This document shows, in pieces, positions 1 through 6,621 of a stretch of DNA of 16,310 nucleotides. Origin of the DNA: an uncultured Spirochaetales bacterium (lineage in GTDB: Bacteria > Spirochaetota > Spirochaetia > Sphaerochaetales > Sphaerochaetaceae); NCBI GenBank assembly GCA_937902565.1, contig CALFMX010000048.1:1-16310 (forward strand), given 5' to 3'. Every line of letters starts with the position of its first letter. Within the stretch, counting starts at the first letter, position 1. The notes below the pieces were generated by a model. The model was not told the origin of the DNA and did not search any database. It saw nothing but the letters and a program-made list of their open reading frames with translations. The translations under genes were made by a program, and so were the position numbers.

Positions 1-636
1 ATAGTGCAGTTCCACAAACAAGTATTTACAGATTCCTCTGGTGCTGCTGGGTTTCTTGCTGCCATCTTCGATATCACTGAAAAGAAAGATCTGGAATATG
101 CTCTGGCTCAACAAGCTGCTGTGGACGAATTGACGGACTTATCAAACCGCCGTGATGGTATGGCGAAGCTGGAAATTTTGCACAAGGATAGCAAAAAGAA
201 AAATAGACCGTATTGTATAGCTATGATTGATATAGATCATTTCAAACTGATAAATGATCAATACGGTCACAACAACGGGGACATTGCGTTAAAGGCATTC
301 TCCGATTTGACAAAAAAACTATTACGAAGCAGCGACATCTGTTTTCGTTACGGTGGAGATGAATTTGTTATCCTGTTACCGGAAACCGGGCTGGATGATG
401 GATTTACTGTCGTTGAACGTTTACGCCAAGCTTTTGATTGCAATCAGTTGACCTTCCCCGATGGTCGATCGGTTCATTCAACAGTGAGTATCGGCCTCAC
501 CCAATATACGGCAGACAGCATCTCGCTCGAACAACTTCTTCGGGCAAGCGACAAGGCTCTTTACGATGCTAAGAATACTGGACGAAACAAGACTGCCTGT
601 ATTCAACATAACCAGAAAACTAAAAATATCATATAG
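1..636 (+). CDS. Diguanylate cyclase (PAS-GGDEF), C-terminal part
   Basis: The reading frame is open at the left edge, so the gene begins outside the window; the GTG at base 4 is probably internal. Residues are counted from that GTG. Residues 1-30 resemble the end of a PAS/PAC sensor domain (ending FDITEKKDLE), and a helical linker leads into a full GGDEF domain (about 40-200). The catalytic loop is intact: RYGGDEF with GGDEF at 117-121, and the metal/substrate motif MIDIDHFKLINDQYGH at 74-89. An RSSD sequence (108-111) lies exactly five residues before GGDEF, the position of the RxxD inhibitory site that binds c-di-GMP, so product feedback is expected. The domain should make c-di-GMP from two GTP under control of an upstream sensor that is not visible. 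Base composition is clearly more AT-rich than the DNA that follows at about 690. Confidence 0.9.
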   Translation: MVQFHKQVFTDSSGAAGFLAAIFDITEKKDLEYALAQQAAVDELTDLSNRRDGMAKLEILHKDSKKKNRPYCIAMIDIDHFKLINDQYGHNNGDIALKAFSDLTKKLLRSSDICFRYGGDEFVILLPETGLDDGFTVVERLRQAFDCNQLTFPDGRSVHSTVSIGLTQYTADSISLEQLLRASDKALYDAKNTGRNKTACIQHNQKTKNII

Positions 637-687
637 TCGTCATATTCGGTCAGGATTTGCATTGATGTAAGATTCGTAATGCTATAG

Positions 688-1806
688 TGCATTGCGAACG
701 GCAAAAACATCATCGCTGAGCTGGAAGAACAGGGAGAGGGTGATAAGGTATTGCAGCTGAGCCTTGAGGACTATCGGTGGGCTGAATATCTCGATAATCC
801 CGGACGGTTCCATCAGGAGGTCAAGGATCTCATCGTAGAGGAGGGGACCTCCTATGTCTTCATCGATGAGATCCAGCGGTTGAAGGATTTCCAACGGGTC
901 ATTGCATCGCTGAAGGCACTGCTCCCCATCTCGTTGTTCGTCACCGGATCGAATTCCCAACTGCTCAGCGGAGAGTTGGCCACCCATCTCGTCGGGCGTA
1001 CCCTCGATTACACCATCATGCCGTTCACCTATGGGGAGGCGAAGCAGTACTGTGCCCAGTTGGGGCGCGATCTTCCCCTCGAGGAGTACCTCAAGTGGGG
1101 TGGCATTCCCCAACGCTTCCTCCTCACACATGAGACAGAGATCCGCTCCTTCTTGGGGAACCTGTTGCAGAGCATCATCACCAAGGATGTCTGGCCCTCC
1201 AGGCCGATCAGACATCGTGACCTCTTCTATAATGTGCTCTCGTTCATCATGGGTGAATCGGGCTCAACCATCTCAACAAAGCGTATTGCCGGCTATGTCA
1301 GTAGCCGTGACGAAAGCGTGACGGTACAGACCATTTACTCCTACATCGCCGAGATGGAGAGCGCCTATCTTATACAGAAGGTGCCTCGCTTCGACATAGC
1401 CGGGAAAAAGGCGCTCTCTACGCGCTCCAAGTATTATGCCATCGACCCAGCCTTCATCACGCTGCATCGGGGAGGCCGCGATGACTTGCAAAGTCGTCCA
1501 CTAGAGACGGTGGTCCATAATGAGCTGGTCGCCCGGGGCCATGAGGTGTATATCGGCAAGACAGCACAGGGCGAGGTCGACTTCATCGTCAAAGATGGTT
1601 CGGGGCGCTGTTATATCCAGGTCGCCTACCTCTTGGGCAGCGAGGAGACGGTGAAGCGTGAATTCTCCGCTTTTGCCTCGATCAAGGACAACTGGCCGCG
1701 CTATGTGCTCTCCCTGGACCGCCTGGACTTCTCCCGTGACGGCATCACCCACTACAATCTGGAGGACTTCCTCCTTGGGAAGGTCTCCCTCTCCTTCGGC
1801 GGGTAA
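688..1806 (+). pseudogene. 5'-truncated AAA_14/DUF4143 ATPase
   Basis: From about residue 15 this aligns along its length with the intact ATPase on the minus strand at 3481-4668. It has the Walker B segment YVFIDEIQ, the VTGSNSQLLSGELAT segment, and a C-terminal DUF4143 region with a nuclease-like E-x-DF...QVA core (GEVDFIVKDG). The whole N-terminus with the P-loop (GVRRSGKST in the intact copy) is missing. Homology-like frame continues upstream of the TTG at 751 to about 697 and stops at an in-frame TAG at 685-687, so sequence was lost there; the TTG has no convincing ribosome-binding site. The C-terminal ~350 residues are undamaged, which suggests a recent truncation. A P-loop-less protein started at 751 cannot be excluded, but it could not hydrolyse ATP in the usual way. 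Confidence 0.75.
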
Positions 1807-1930
1807 GGGGTCTGTGTCCACCTGGTCGCATCTTCCATACCGTTGGGCATGGGGGTTGGATCGTCCTGAAGACCGTGACCATATTCCAACAGCTTCGAGC
1901 CACGCATAGAAATGTCAGGCATATGCGGTA

Positions 1931-1939
1931 TGGTATACT
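1931..1939 (+). promoter_or_regulatory. Extended -10 promoter of the radical SAM/Imm5-like pair
   Basis: TGGTATACT is an extended -10 element (TG-N-TATACT, five of six bases of the consensus). The -35 region about 17 bp upstream (around 1911-1916) is weak, as is usual for extended -10 promoters. Transcription would start near 1946. This puts the ATG at 1912 upstream of the transcript and favours the ATG at 1975. Confidence 0.45.
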
Positions 1940-1974
1940 CAGATGTGCTCATACGTGGAGATCAGACAAAGAAT

Positions 1975-2859
1975 ATGAACGAAGTTAGGCGACACTACCA
2001 CCGTTGCAACCTCTGTCCGAGAGCGTGTCGGGTCAACCGGCTCGACGGCGAGTACGGCATCTGTGGGGAACTCTCCACCATGAGGGTCGCCTCATATGGC
2101 CTGCACCATGGGGAGGAGGAGATCATCGTCGGGGGAGGGGGGTCGGGTACGATCTTCTTCACCGGATGTTCGCTGCACTGCCCGACATGCCAGAACCAGG
2201 ATATCAGCCAGGCGCATTCACCCCATGGCACGGCGGTCACGATCGAGCAACTGGCAACGATCGCCCTGGACCTCCAGAGCCAGGGGGCCATCAATATCAA
2301 CGTGGTGACGCCCACCCACTTCACCCCCTCGATCGCAGCCGCCATTGCCCTGGCTAAAGCGTACGGCCTCTCCATCCCGTTGGTGTACAACACCTCCGGC
2401 TTTGAGAACGTCGAATCGTTGGCGCTCATCGATTCTGTGGTCGGTCTTTACCTGCTGGACATCAAGACATTGGATAGGGAGGTGGCACGCATCTGGTGCA
2501 ATAGCGAAGCGTATCCCACGGTCATCAAGACGGTCGCCCGGTGGCTTGCCGATCACCGTCCAATAACGGAAATCGATGAGAGTGGTGCTCTGACCGGCAC
2601 ACTGGTGCGCCACCTCATCTATCCGGGGACCCTCCCCGCCACCCTCCATTTCCTCCATTGGTACGCCGAATCCTTCGCCTCCCACAGCTGGCTCTCCCTG
2701 CTGACGCACTTTTATGATCCTGATGACGGGAGGCGATCATTTGTGCTCTCCAAAGACGAGTATGGCCGACTCATCGCACTGCTCAAGGATTTGTCCATCA
2801 CTCGCGGCTACATCAGCGGCCCCGACGGGCGGAGCCGGTGGATCGGGGATCTGGTATGA
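1975..2859 (+). CDS. PflX-like radical SAM protein (COG1313 type)
   Basis: A 294-residue protein with the radical SAM signature GCSLHCPTCQN: C65-x3-C69-x2-C72, which holds the [4Fe-4S] cluster that cleaves S-adenosylmethionine. It is preceded by an N-terminal cysteine set (C11, C14, C18, C30 in CNLCPRAC...GEYGICG). That combination marks the PflX/COG1313 group, annotated as pyruvate formate-lyase activase-like; the true substrate is unknown. The frame is open from an ATG at 1912, but that start has no ribosome-binding site and lies upstream of the TATACT -10 element. I chose the ATG at 1975, with GGAG at 1957-1960 about 14 nt away, which is longer than ideal, so the start is uncertain. The stop codon overlaps the ATG of the next gene (ATGA), so the two are translationally coupled and probably work together. 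Confidence 0.85.
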   Translation: MNEVRRHYHRCNLCPRACRVNRLDGEYGICGELSTMRVASYGLHHGEEEIIVGGGGSGTIFFTGCSLHCPTCQNQDISQAHSPHGTAVTIEQLATIALDLQSQGAININVVTPTHFTPSIAAAIALAKAYGLSIPLVYNTSGFENVESLALIDSVVGLYLLDIKTLDREVARIWCNSEAYPTVIKTVARWLADHRPITEIDESGALTGTLVRHLIYPGTLPATLHFLHWYAESFASHSWLSLLTHFYDPDDGRRSFVLSKDEYGRLIALLKDLSITRGYISGPDGRSRWIGDLV

Positions 2860-3371
2860 AGGCAATCGGAGGCCGGGACACACGATTGGTCGCAGTGCAC
2901 CGTGGCGGAACACTCACCGCCTCAGACCACTGCGCTCTGATGCGGTGGACCCTCGCCTCGGCTCGTCATCTGCTCGCCCACTGCCCGCACGAGTGTGATG
3001 ATCAGCTGGAAGAGGCGCTGATGATTGCAGAGCGCTGGGCCGACTCCAACGCGACGACCGGCGAGGCGATGGTGGCAAGCAGGTCCTTGCACCGCATTGC
3101 GAGGAGCGCAAGCGCTCCCACCACCGTGTATTGCTATCGCATCGTGGCGCACACGCTCGCTGTCGCCCACATGGCCGACCATGCCTTCGGCCCGCAGTAC
3201 TACGGACAAAAGCTCTTCCTGCTGCTCAATCGCCCATTCGATGAGGAGCTTGCCTGGATGTGTCTGCAGCTGAAGATCATCTGTCCCCAGATGGAGGAGG
3301 TGGTGAACTGTGTGTTGAGCACCAGGTTTTCAATCCAATTGTGTTCTGGATACGCGGGAGCGAGTGGATAA
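2856..3371 (+). CDS. Imm5-like putative immunity protein
   Basis: A 171-residue, mostly helical soluble protein. The segment from about residue 20 to 115 (an ALMRWTLASARHLL helix, ERWADSNATTGEAM, and YRIVAHTLAVAHMADHAFG) has the layout of the Imm5-like 'putative immunity protein' family, in which paired helices carry WA and AHT-x5-HM patterns. The family name comes from bacterial toxin immunity; its biochemical role is not established, and no toxin gene is visible nearby. The ATG at 2856 overlaps the upstream stop codon. A GTG at 2838 with GGAG seven bases ahead is an alternative that would add six residues. The C-terminus after about residue 150 does not resemble the family and may be divergent. 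Confidence 0.65.
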   Translation: MKAIGGRDTRLVAVHRGGTLTASDHCALMRWTLASARHLLAHCPHECDDQLEEALMIAERWADSNATTGEAMVASRSLHRIARSASAPTTVYCYRIVAHTLAVAHMADHAFGPQYYGQKLFLLLNRPFDEELAWMCLQLKIICPQMEEVVNCVLSTRFSIQLCSGYAGASG

Positions 3372-3480
3372 CGGGATGTAACAATGGCACAAGATACCCG
3401 TTCATATTCGAGAAGGATGTCATGCCCTCTCGGGCGATTAACCATCGTGAAATCTCAACAACGACCTCTTCCAGGGTCGC

Positions 3481-4668
3481 CTAGCGGCCCAACAGCCACT
3501 CGACGATGTTGTACTGCTCTATGCCGCGGTCATTGAAGGAGCCACGGTCCTCACTCAGCAGGATCTTGCGATAGTTGTCCCTGATCAAGAGGAATGGAGC
3601 GATCTCACGTTCATAGACCTCTTTCTGTGCCGTGGCCATTGCCACTTGGTAGTACTCGGTCACCCCGTCCTTCTCTGCTACAAAATCGATCTCCAGTCCC
3701 TTTATGGTACCGACAAAGACCGCATGGCCGCGTCGTGTGAGCTCCATGTAGACCACACCTTCGAGGCGATGCCCACGATCGGGGCGCTTGCGACCCAACA
3801 GGGCACGCCTGAGCGCCTGATCGACCGGGTAGTACTTGGCGTGTGTTGAAAGGTACCGTCTGCCTGCTACATCAAACCGGTCACACCGATAGAATAGGAA
3901 CGCCTCAGTCAGCGAGTTGAGGTAGGAGGCAACGGTCGCGCTGGTGGTCCGCTCTCCCATTGATGTGAGGGTATCGGCAATCTTCTTGATCGAAACCAGA
4001 GACCCTGAAGAGTCGGTAAGGAAGCGTGCCAATCGCTCTATGAGGGTGCTGTTTGCCAGTGTGTGTCTACTGAGGACATCTTTGACGAGCACACTGTTGA
4101 TGATGCCATCGACGTAGGCTCTATAGGTGTTGTCGTCACTGATCTCTGTGGTGTAGGGGAGCCCCCCTCGTTCAAGGTAGATTTCGAACGCGCTGTATTG
4201 ATCGCCTTCTGCCTGAGATGACCAGTATTCTGCAAACGAGAGCGGCAGGACCGGGATGGTCACGTAGCGACCTGAGAGCAGGGTGGCAAGCTCACCGCTG
4301 AGCAGGTGAGCATTGGACCCGGTGATGTAGAGATCAACGTTCTTCTTGATGTACAGGCTATCGACGGCTCGTTCAAAGTGAGGGACCTGTTGAATTTCAT
4401 CGAGGAAGATATAGTTCATCTTCTCCGGTACCAACGATGTGGTGATCGAATCATGAAGCACCTGATAATCCAGGAGCGTGGCGTTGGCCAAATCCTCAAA
4501 GTTGATCATTTGGATTCGCTCCGCCTCCACGCCACTAGAGAGCAAGTGATCTTTGAAGAGTTCAAGGATGGTGGATTTGCCCGATCTTCTCACGCCTGAG
4601 AGTGTTTTGATGATCCGCAAATCCTTGAGAGAACGCAGTCTATCTATGTAGTGGGGGCGGGCAATCAT
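3481..4668 (-). CDS. AAA_14/DUF4143 ATPase, full length
   Basis: A complete 395-residue protein. It has a P-loop at 25-33 (GVRRSGKST), Walker B at 85-91 (NYIFLDE), a sensor-like ITGSNAHLLSGELAT segment, and a C-terminal DUF4143 region (about 190-370) with a winged-helix-like part and a PD-(D/E)XK-like core (GLEIDFVAEKDG...YYQVA). Families of this kind are often multicopy in anaerobes and have no settled function; links to DNA or to defence are conjecture. The start has a good ribosome-binding site: on the minus strand AGGAG, six bases, then ATG. That same AGGAGTC is the left copy of the IS110 target repeat (4673-4679), so the element landed inside the Shine-Dalgarno sequence and left it intact, while separating the gene from its promoter at 6103-6131. 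Current expression is therefore doubtful. The stop codon leaves about 110 bp to the convergent Imm5-like gene, with no clear terminator. Confidence 0.88.
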   Translation of the reverse strand: MIARPHYIDRLRSLKDLRIIKTLSGVRRSGKSTILELFKDHLLSSGVEAERIQMINFEDLANATLLDYQVLHDSITTSLVPEKMNYIFLDEIQQVPHFERAVDSLYIKKNVDLYITGSNAHLLSGELATLLSGRYVTIPVLPLSFAEYWSSQAEGDQYSAFEIYLERGGLPYTTEISDDNTYRAYVDGIINSVLVKDVLSRHTLANSTLIERLARFLTDSSGSLVSIKKIADTLTSMGERTTSATVASYLNSLTEAFLFYRCDRFDVAGRRYLSTHAKYYPVDQALRRALLGRKRPDRGHRLEGVVYMELTRRGHAVFVGTIKGLEIDFVAEKDGVTEYYQVAMATAQKEVYEREIAPFLLIRDNYRKILLSEDRGSFNDRGIEQYNIVEWLLGR

Positions 4669-4672
4669 TACA

Positions 4673-4679
4673 GACTCCT
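4673..4679. repeat. Left target/core repeat of the IS110 element
   Basis: GACTCCT, identical to 6069-6075. On the minus strand it reads AGGAGTC and serves as the ribosome-binding site of the DUF4143 gene starting at 4668. Confidence 0.8.
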
Positions 4680-4689
4680 ACGTATAAAT

Positions 4690-4870
4690 AGTCCTAAGAT
4701 TACTTAGGTTTTTAGATATGTTATTCTTAGGGGCAGAGAGGGCAATCATTGCACTAAGCCTTTGAGCTTCTAAAGGAGTCTGCCCTTCTGTCCCTAAAAC
4801 CCCCATTGGTTGATTAAGCCATCGAGCTTTCGTCAAACGGGAGATTGAGTTCGGGACACGTCTTTCAACC
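4690..4870 (+). ncRNA. Candidate IS110 bridge RNA
   Basis: This non-coding stretch between the left end and the transposase has the layout of a bridge RNA. A hairpin CCTAAG-ATTA-CTTAGG stands at 4693-4708. Loop 1 is closed by GGGCAGA (4731-4737) with TCTGCCC (4779-4785) and has an inner AAGC-N6-GCTT hairpin at 4756-4769. Loop 2 is closed by TGTCCC (4789-4794) with GGGACA (4853-4858) and again holds AAGC-N6-GCTT. In loop 1, 4740-4750 is identical to the left flank 4659-4669, and TAAAGGAG at 4771-4778 is complementary to core plus right flank (6071-6078). In loop 2, GTTGATT before the inner hairpin resembles the element's right end AGTTGACT, and GGGAG after it can pair with CTCCT at the left end. 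Exact 5' and 3' ends are not determinable here. Confidence 0.75.
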
Positions 4871-4890
4871 CCGTCAAAGGAGGTTCTGCG

Positions 4891-6045
4891 GTGAGTACCA
4901 TCATCGGCATCGACATTTCGCAAGACAGCTCCTCGTTCCACCTGTTGGGCGAAGGAGGAATCCAAGAGATCAGCGGTTCGTTCGAGATGAACCGCAGCGG
5001 CTTCGAGTCGCTGTTGCAGCGCGTCGCCCATGTCCGGTCCCCCCGCTTCTTCATGGAGTCCACCGGCCGCTACCACATGACGCTGGCCCATTTCCTCTTG
5101 CAGGAAGGCCACAGGACGGCTATCGTGAACCCAGTGCTGGTCAAGCAGTTCAGCAAGGCCAACACCCTGAGGAAGACCAAGACCGACAAGATCGACGCAC
5201 TGACGATCGTCCGCTACGCAAAGCAGGCGCCAAAGGAGATCGGAGCCATCGGGAGGGCCATGGACGACCAGAGACTGAGCACAGCACGAAGACGCGAGCA
5301 GATCGCCGAGCTGGTGGCCACGACCAAGACCCAGCTGAAGGCCGACCTCTCCGTCGCTTGGCCGGAAGTCCTTTCCCTCGATGTATTTACCAAGGGGATG
5401 CTCCGTCTGTTCACCCACTATCCATGCGCCCGGTCCATCGAGGAGGCGACCGACGAGCAGCTCTCCCTGGCGCTGAAGGCACCGCGTGGAAGAGGCCTTG
5501 CCCTCACCGCCGCTGATCTGAGGCATCTGGCAAACGGGTCGATCGGAATCCCCTCCTACGGGCCGCTTGTCGCCGACAGCGCCCAGAGCCTGCTCTTCCT
5601 CGAGGAGAAGCTCGAGCTGCTGACCAAGAACCTGGTGTCCCTGATCCGGGAGACCCAGGACCTGGAGATGAGGATCATCACCAGCATCCCCGGCATCGGG
5701 GAGATCACCGCGGCCCACTTCCTCGCCGAGATCGTGTCCATCGACCGTTTCGAGCGCTACCAGAACCTCATCGCGTTCTGCGGCACGGACCCCGGCATCT
5801 ACGAGTCGGGAACCATTCTCAGACGAGGGAAGATCACCAAGCGGGGCAGCGCCAGCCTGCGCAAGTACCTCTATCTGATGGCGTCGGGAGTCAATCGGTG
5901 CAACCCCTACTTCAAGACCTACTATGACAAGAAGAGGAAGCAGGGATTCACTCACCGCAAGGCGATGGTCGCCCAGATGAACAAGATCATCAAGACCCTT
6001 TTCTCCATGCTCAAGAAGAAGGAGATGTTTAGTGTACCGACTTAA
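4891..6045 (+). CDS. IS110-family transposase (DEDD recombinase)
   Basis: A 384-residue recombinase. The N-terminal RuvC-like DEDD domain has all four acidic residues: D8 (IGIDIS), E56 (MESTG), D99 and D102 (KTDKIDA). The C-terminal Transposase_20 domain has SIPGIGEITAAHFLAEI, LIAFCGTDPGIYESG and KRGSASLRKYLYLMA. IS110 enzymes move a circular intermediate using a DEDD site, a C-terminal serine and an RNA guide. The start is GTG, firmly supported by AAAGGAGG at 4876-4883, seven bases upstream. No frameshift or internal stop is visible, so the element looks active. The full antisense frame is open as well, an effect of its GC-rich codons. Confidence 0.95.
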   Translation: MSTIIGIDISQDSSSFHLLGEGGIQEISGSFEMNRSGFESLLQRVAHVRSPRFFMESTGRYHMTLAHFLLQEGHRTAIVNPVLVKQFSKANTLRKTKTDKIDALTIVRYAKQAPKEIGAIGRAMDDQRLSTARRREQIAELVATTKTQLKADLSVAWPEVLSLDVFTKGMLRLFTHYPCARSIEEATDEQLSLALKAPRGRGLALTAADLRHLANGSIGIPSYGPLVADSAQSLLFLEEKLELLTKNLVSLIRETQDLEMRIITSIPGIGEITAAHFLAEIVSIDRFERYQNLIAFCGTDPGIYESGTILRRGKITKRGSASLRKYLYLMASGVNRCNPYFKTYYDKKRKQGFTHRKAMVAQMNKIIKTLFSMLKKKEMFSVPT

Positions 6046-6068
6046 GAATTTATTCATTCTTTATAGTT

Positions 6069-6075
6069 GACTCCT
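6069..6075. repeat. Right target/core repeat of the IS110 element
   Basis: GACTCCT, identical to 4673-4679. It overlaps a TTGACT (6067-6072) that would act as a -35 box if the two ends of the element were joined in a circle. Confidence 0.8.
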
Positions 6076-6196
6076 TTAAAATCAAATACAATTAATGGTT
6101 ATAGTATACATAAGTTTAAAACTAATTACAAATAATATCTAATTCAAAGGTAAAAATAAAACTAATTTTAAATATACTGTTTATAGAAAACAATCA
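6076..6196. other. AT-rich upstream region of the displaced DUF4143 gene
   Basis: About 120 bp of strongly AT-rich DNA with no coding potential. Before the IS110 insertion it was joined to the DUF4143 start at 4668. It holds the promoter listed at 6103-6131, with A/T-rich DNA upstream that could serve as an UP element. Confidence 0.6.
6103..6131 (-). promoter_or_regulatory. Displaced promoter of the DUF4143 ATPase gene
   Basis: On the minus strand: -35 TTGTAA (6126-6131), a 17-bp spacer, -10 TATACT (6103-6108). Transcription would start near 6096 and, before the insertion, reach the Shine-Dalgarno AAAGGAG after about 20 nt. Now it runs into the right end of the IS110 element, antisense to the transposase. 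Confidence 0.55.
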
Positions 6197-6280
6197 GGTT
6201 GGAAATGCCGAAAGTTGTCGGGTTGGAAGTGCCGAAAGTGTCGGGTTGGAAGTGCCGAAAGTGTCGGGTTGGAAGGGCTC
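6197..6280. repeat. Tandem repeat, 23-bp unit, three and a half copies
   Basis: Copies start at 6197 (24 nt, one extra T and one G-to-A change), 6221 and 6244 (identical, 23 nt), and 6267 (partial, about 10 nt before it diverges). The unit begins GGTTGGAAGTGCCGAAAGTG and ends TCG. There is no spacer between copies, so it is not a CRISPR array. It lies between the AT-rich block and the antitoxin remnant. Confidence 0.9.
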
Positions 6281-6325
6281 TAGACCAGTAACGTCTCGTT
6301 TGGATAATAAATAAGGTGTTCCACT

Positions 6326-6621
6326 ATGGCACAGACTACGTTTAGCGTGAGGATGAATGATGAATTGAAAAGTGAATTTGATGCTCTTTGTCAAGAATTT
6401 GGTATGAATGCAACAGTTGCGTTCAATATTTTCGCTCGGTTGTCCGTGAGAGAAAAATTCCTTTTGAAATACAGGTATCACCTATTGAACCTACCAGAGC
6501 TGGATGCAAGGAAGCCTTCTATGCTCTTCGTCAGTCAGCAAAAGAGAATGGCCTTCAGGGTATGAGCCTTGACGATATCAATGAGGAGATTCGGCAGGCG
6601 CGTATCAAGGAAGGCATATGA
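6326..6621 (+). pseudogene. RelB/DinJ-family antitoxin, frameshifted
   Basis: The first frame gives a typical RelB/DinJ N-terminus (TTFSVRMNDELKSEFDALC, then FGMNATVAFNIFAR), a ribbon-helix-helix DNA-binding domain. At about 6440 the family pattern jumps frame: the expected VVRERKIPFEI and the C-terminal toxin-binding part (ALRQSAKENGLQGMSLDDIN, then EEIRQARIKEGI) continue one frame over to a stop at 6619-6621. The shift corresponds to loss of one base or gain of two. Without correction the protein would end at 6565 with an unrelated tail. An ATGA overlap joins it to the toxin gene, as in intact operons. A sequencing error is possible, but the toxin is broken too, so decay is more likely. Confidence 0.82.

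Larger units (their letters stand above)
4673..6075 (+). mobile_element. Complete IS110-family insertion sequence
   Basis: The element is bounded by a direct repeat GACTCCT at 4673-4679 and 6069-6075. The repeats are 1396 bp apart, a normal IS110 length. As expected for the IS110 group, there are no terminal inverted repeats, a long non-coding left end (about 212 nt) and a short right end (about 25 nt after the transposase stop). The crossover core is probably the CT at 4675-4676 and 6071-6072. Removing one repeat and everything between restores a sensible gene start on the minus strand: AAAGGAG, TCTGTA, ATG, with a promoter further upstream. This supports the boundaries independently. Confidence 0.85.

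Noticed and set aside
1912..1974. The longer N-terminus for the radical SAM protein from the ATG at 1912
   Set aside because: No ribosome-binding site, it lies before the TATACT -10 element, and the conserved part begins with the first cysteine set after 1975.
3372..3480. A terminator between the convergent Imm5-like and ATPase genes
   Set aside because: The only pairing (AACGGG with CCCGTT) has a loop of about 20 bases and no T-run.
4678..6057. A 459-residue open frame antisense to the whole IS110 transposase
   Set aside because: No start signal and no family motifs. It is a by-product of GC-rich codons, and the sense strand has a full DEDD transposase with a strong ribosome-binding site.
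6197..6280. The tandem repeat as a CRISPR array
   Set aside because: Units are contiguous with no spacers, and no cas gene is present.
6194..6481. A minus-strand frame reading through the tandem repeat (repeating SNPTLSALPT-like residues)
   Set aside because: It overlaps the antitoxin on the opposite strand and has only repeat-encoded residues at its end; no ribosome-binding site supports it.
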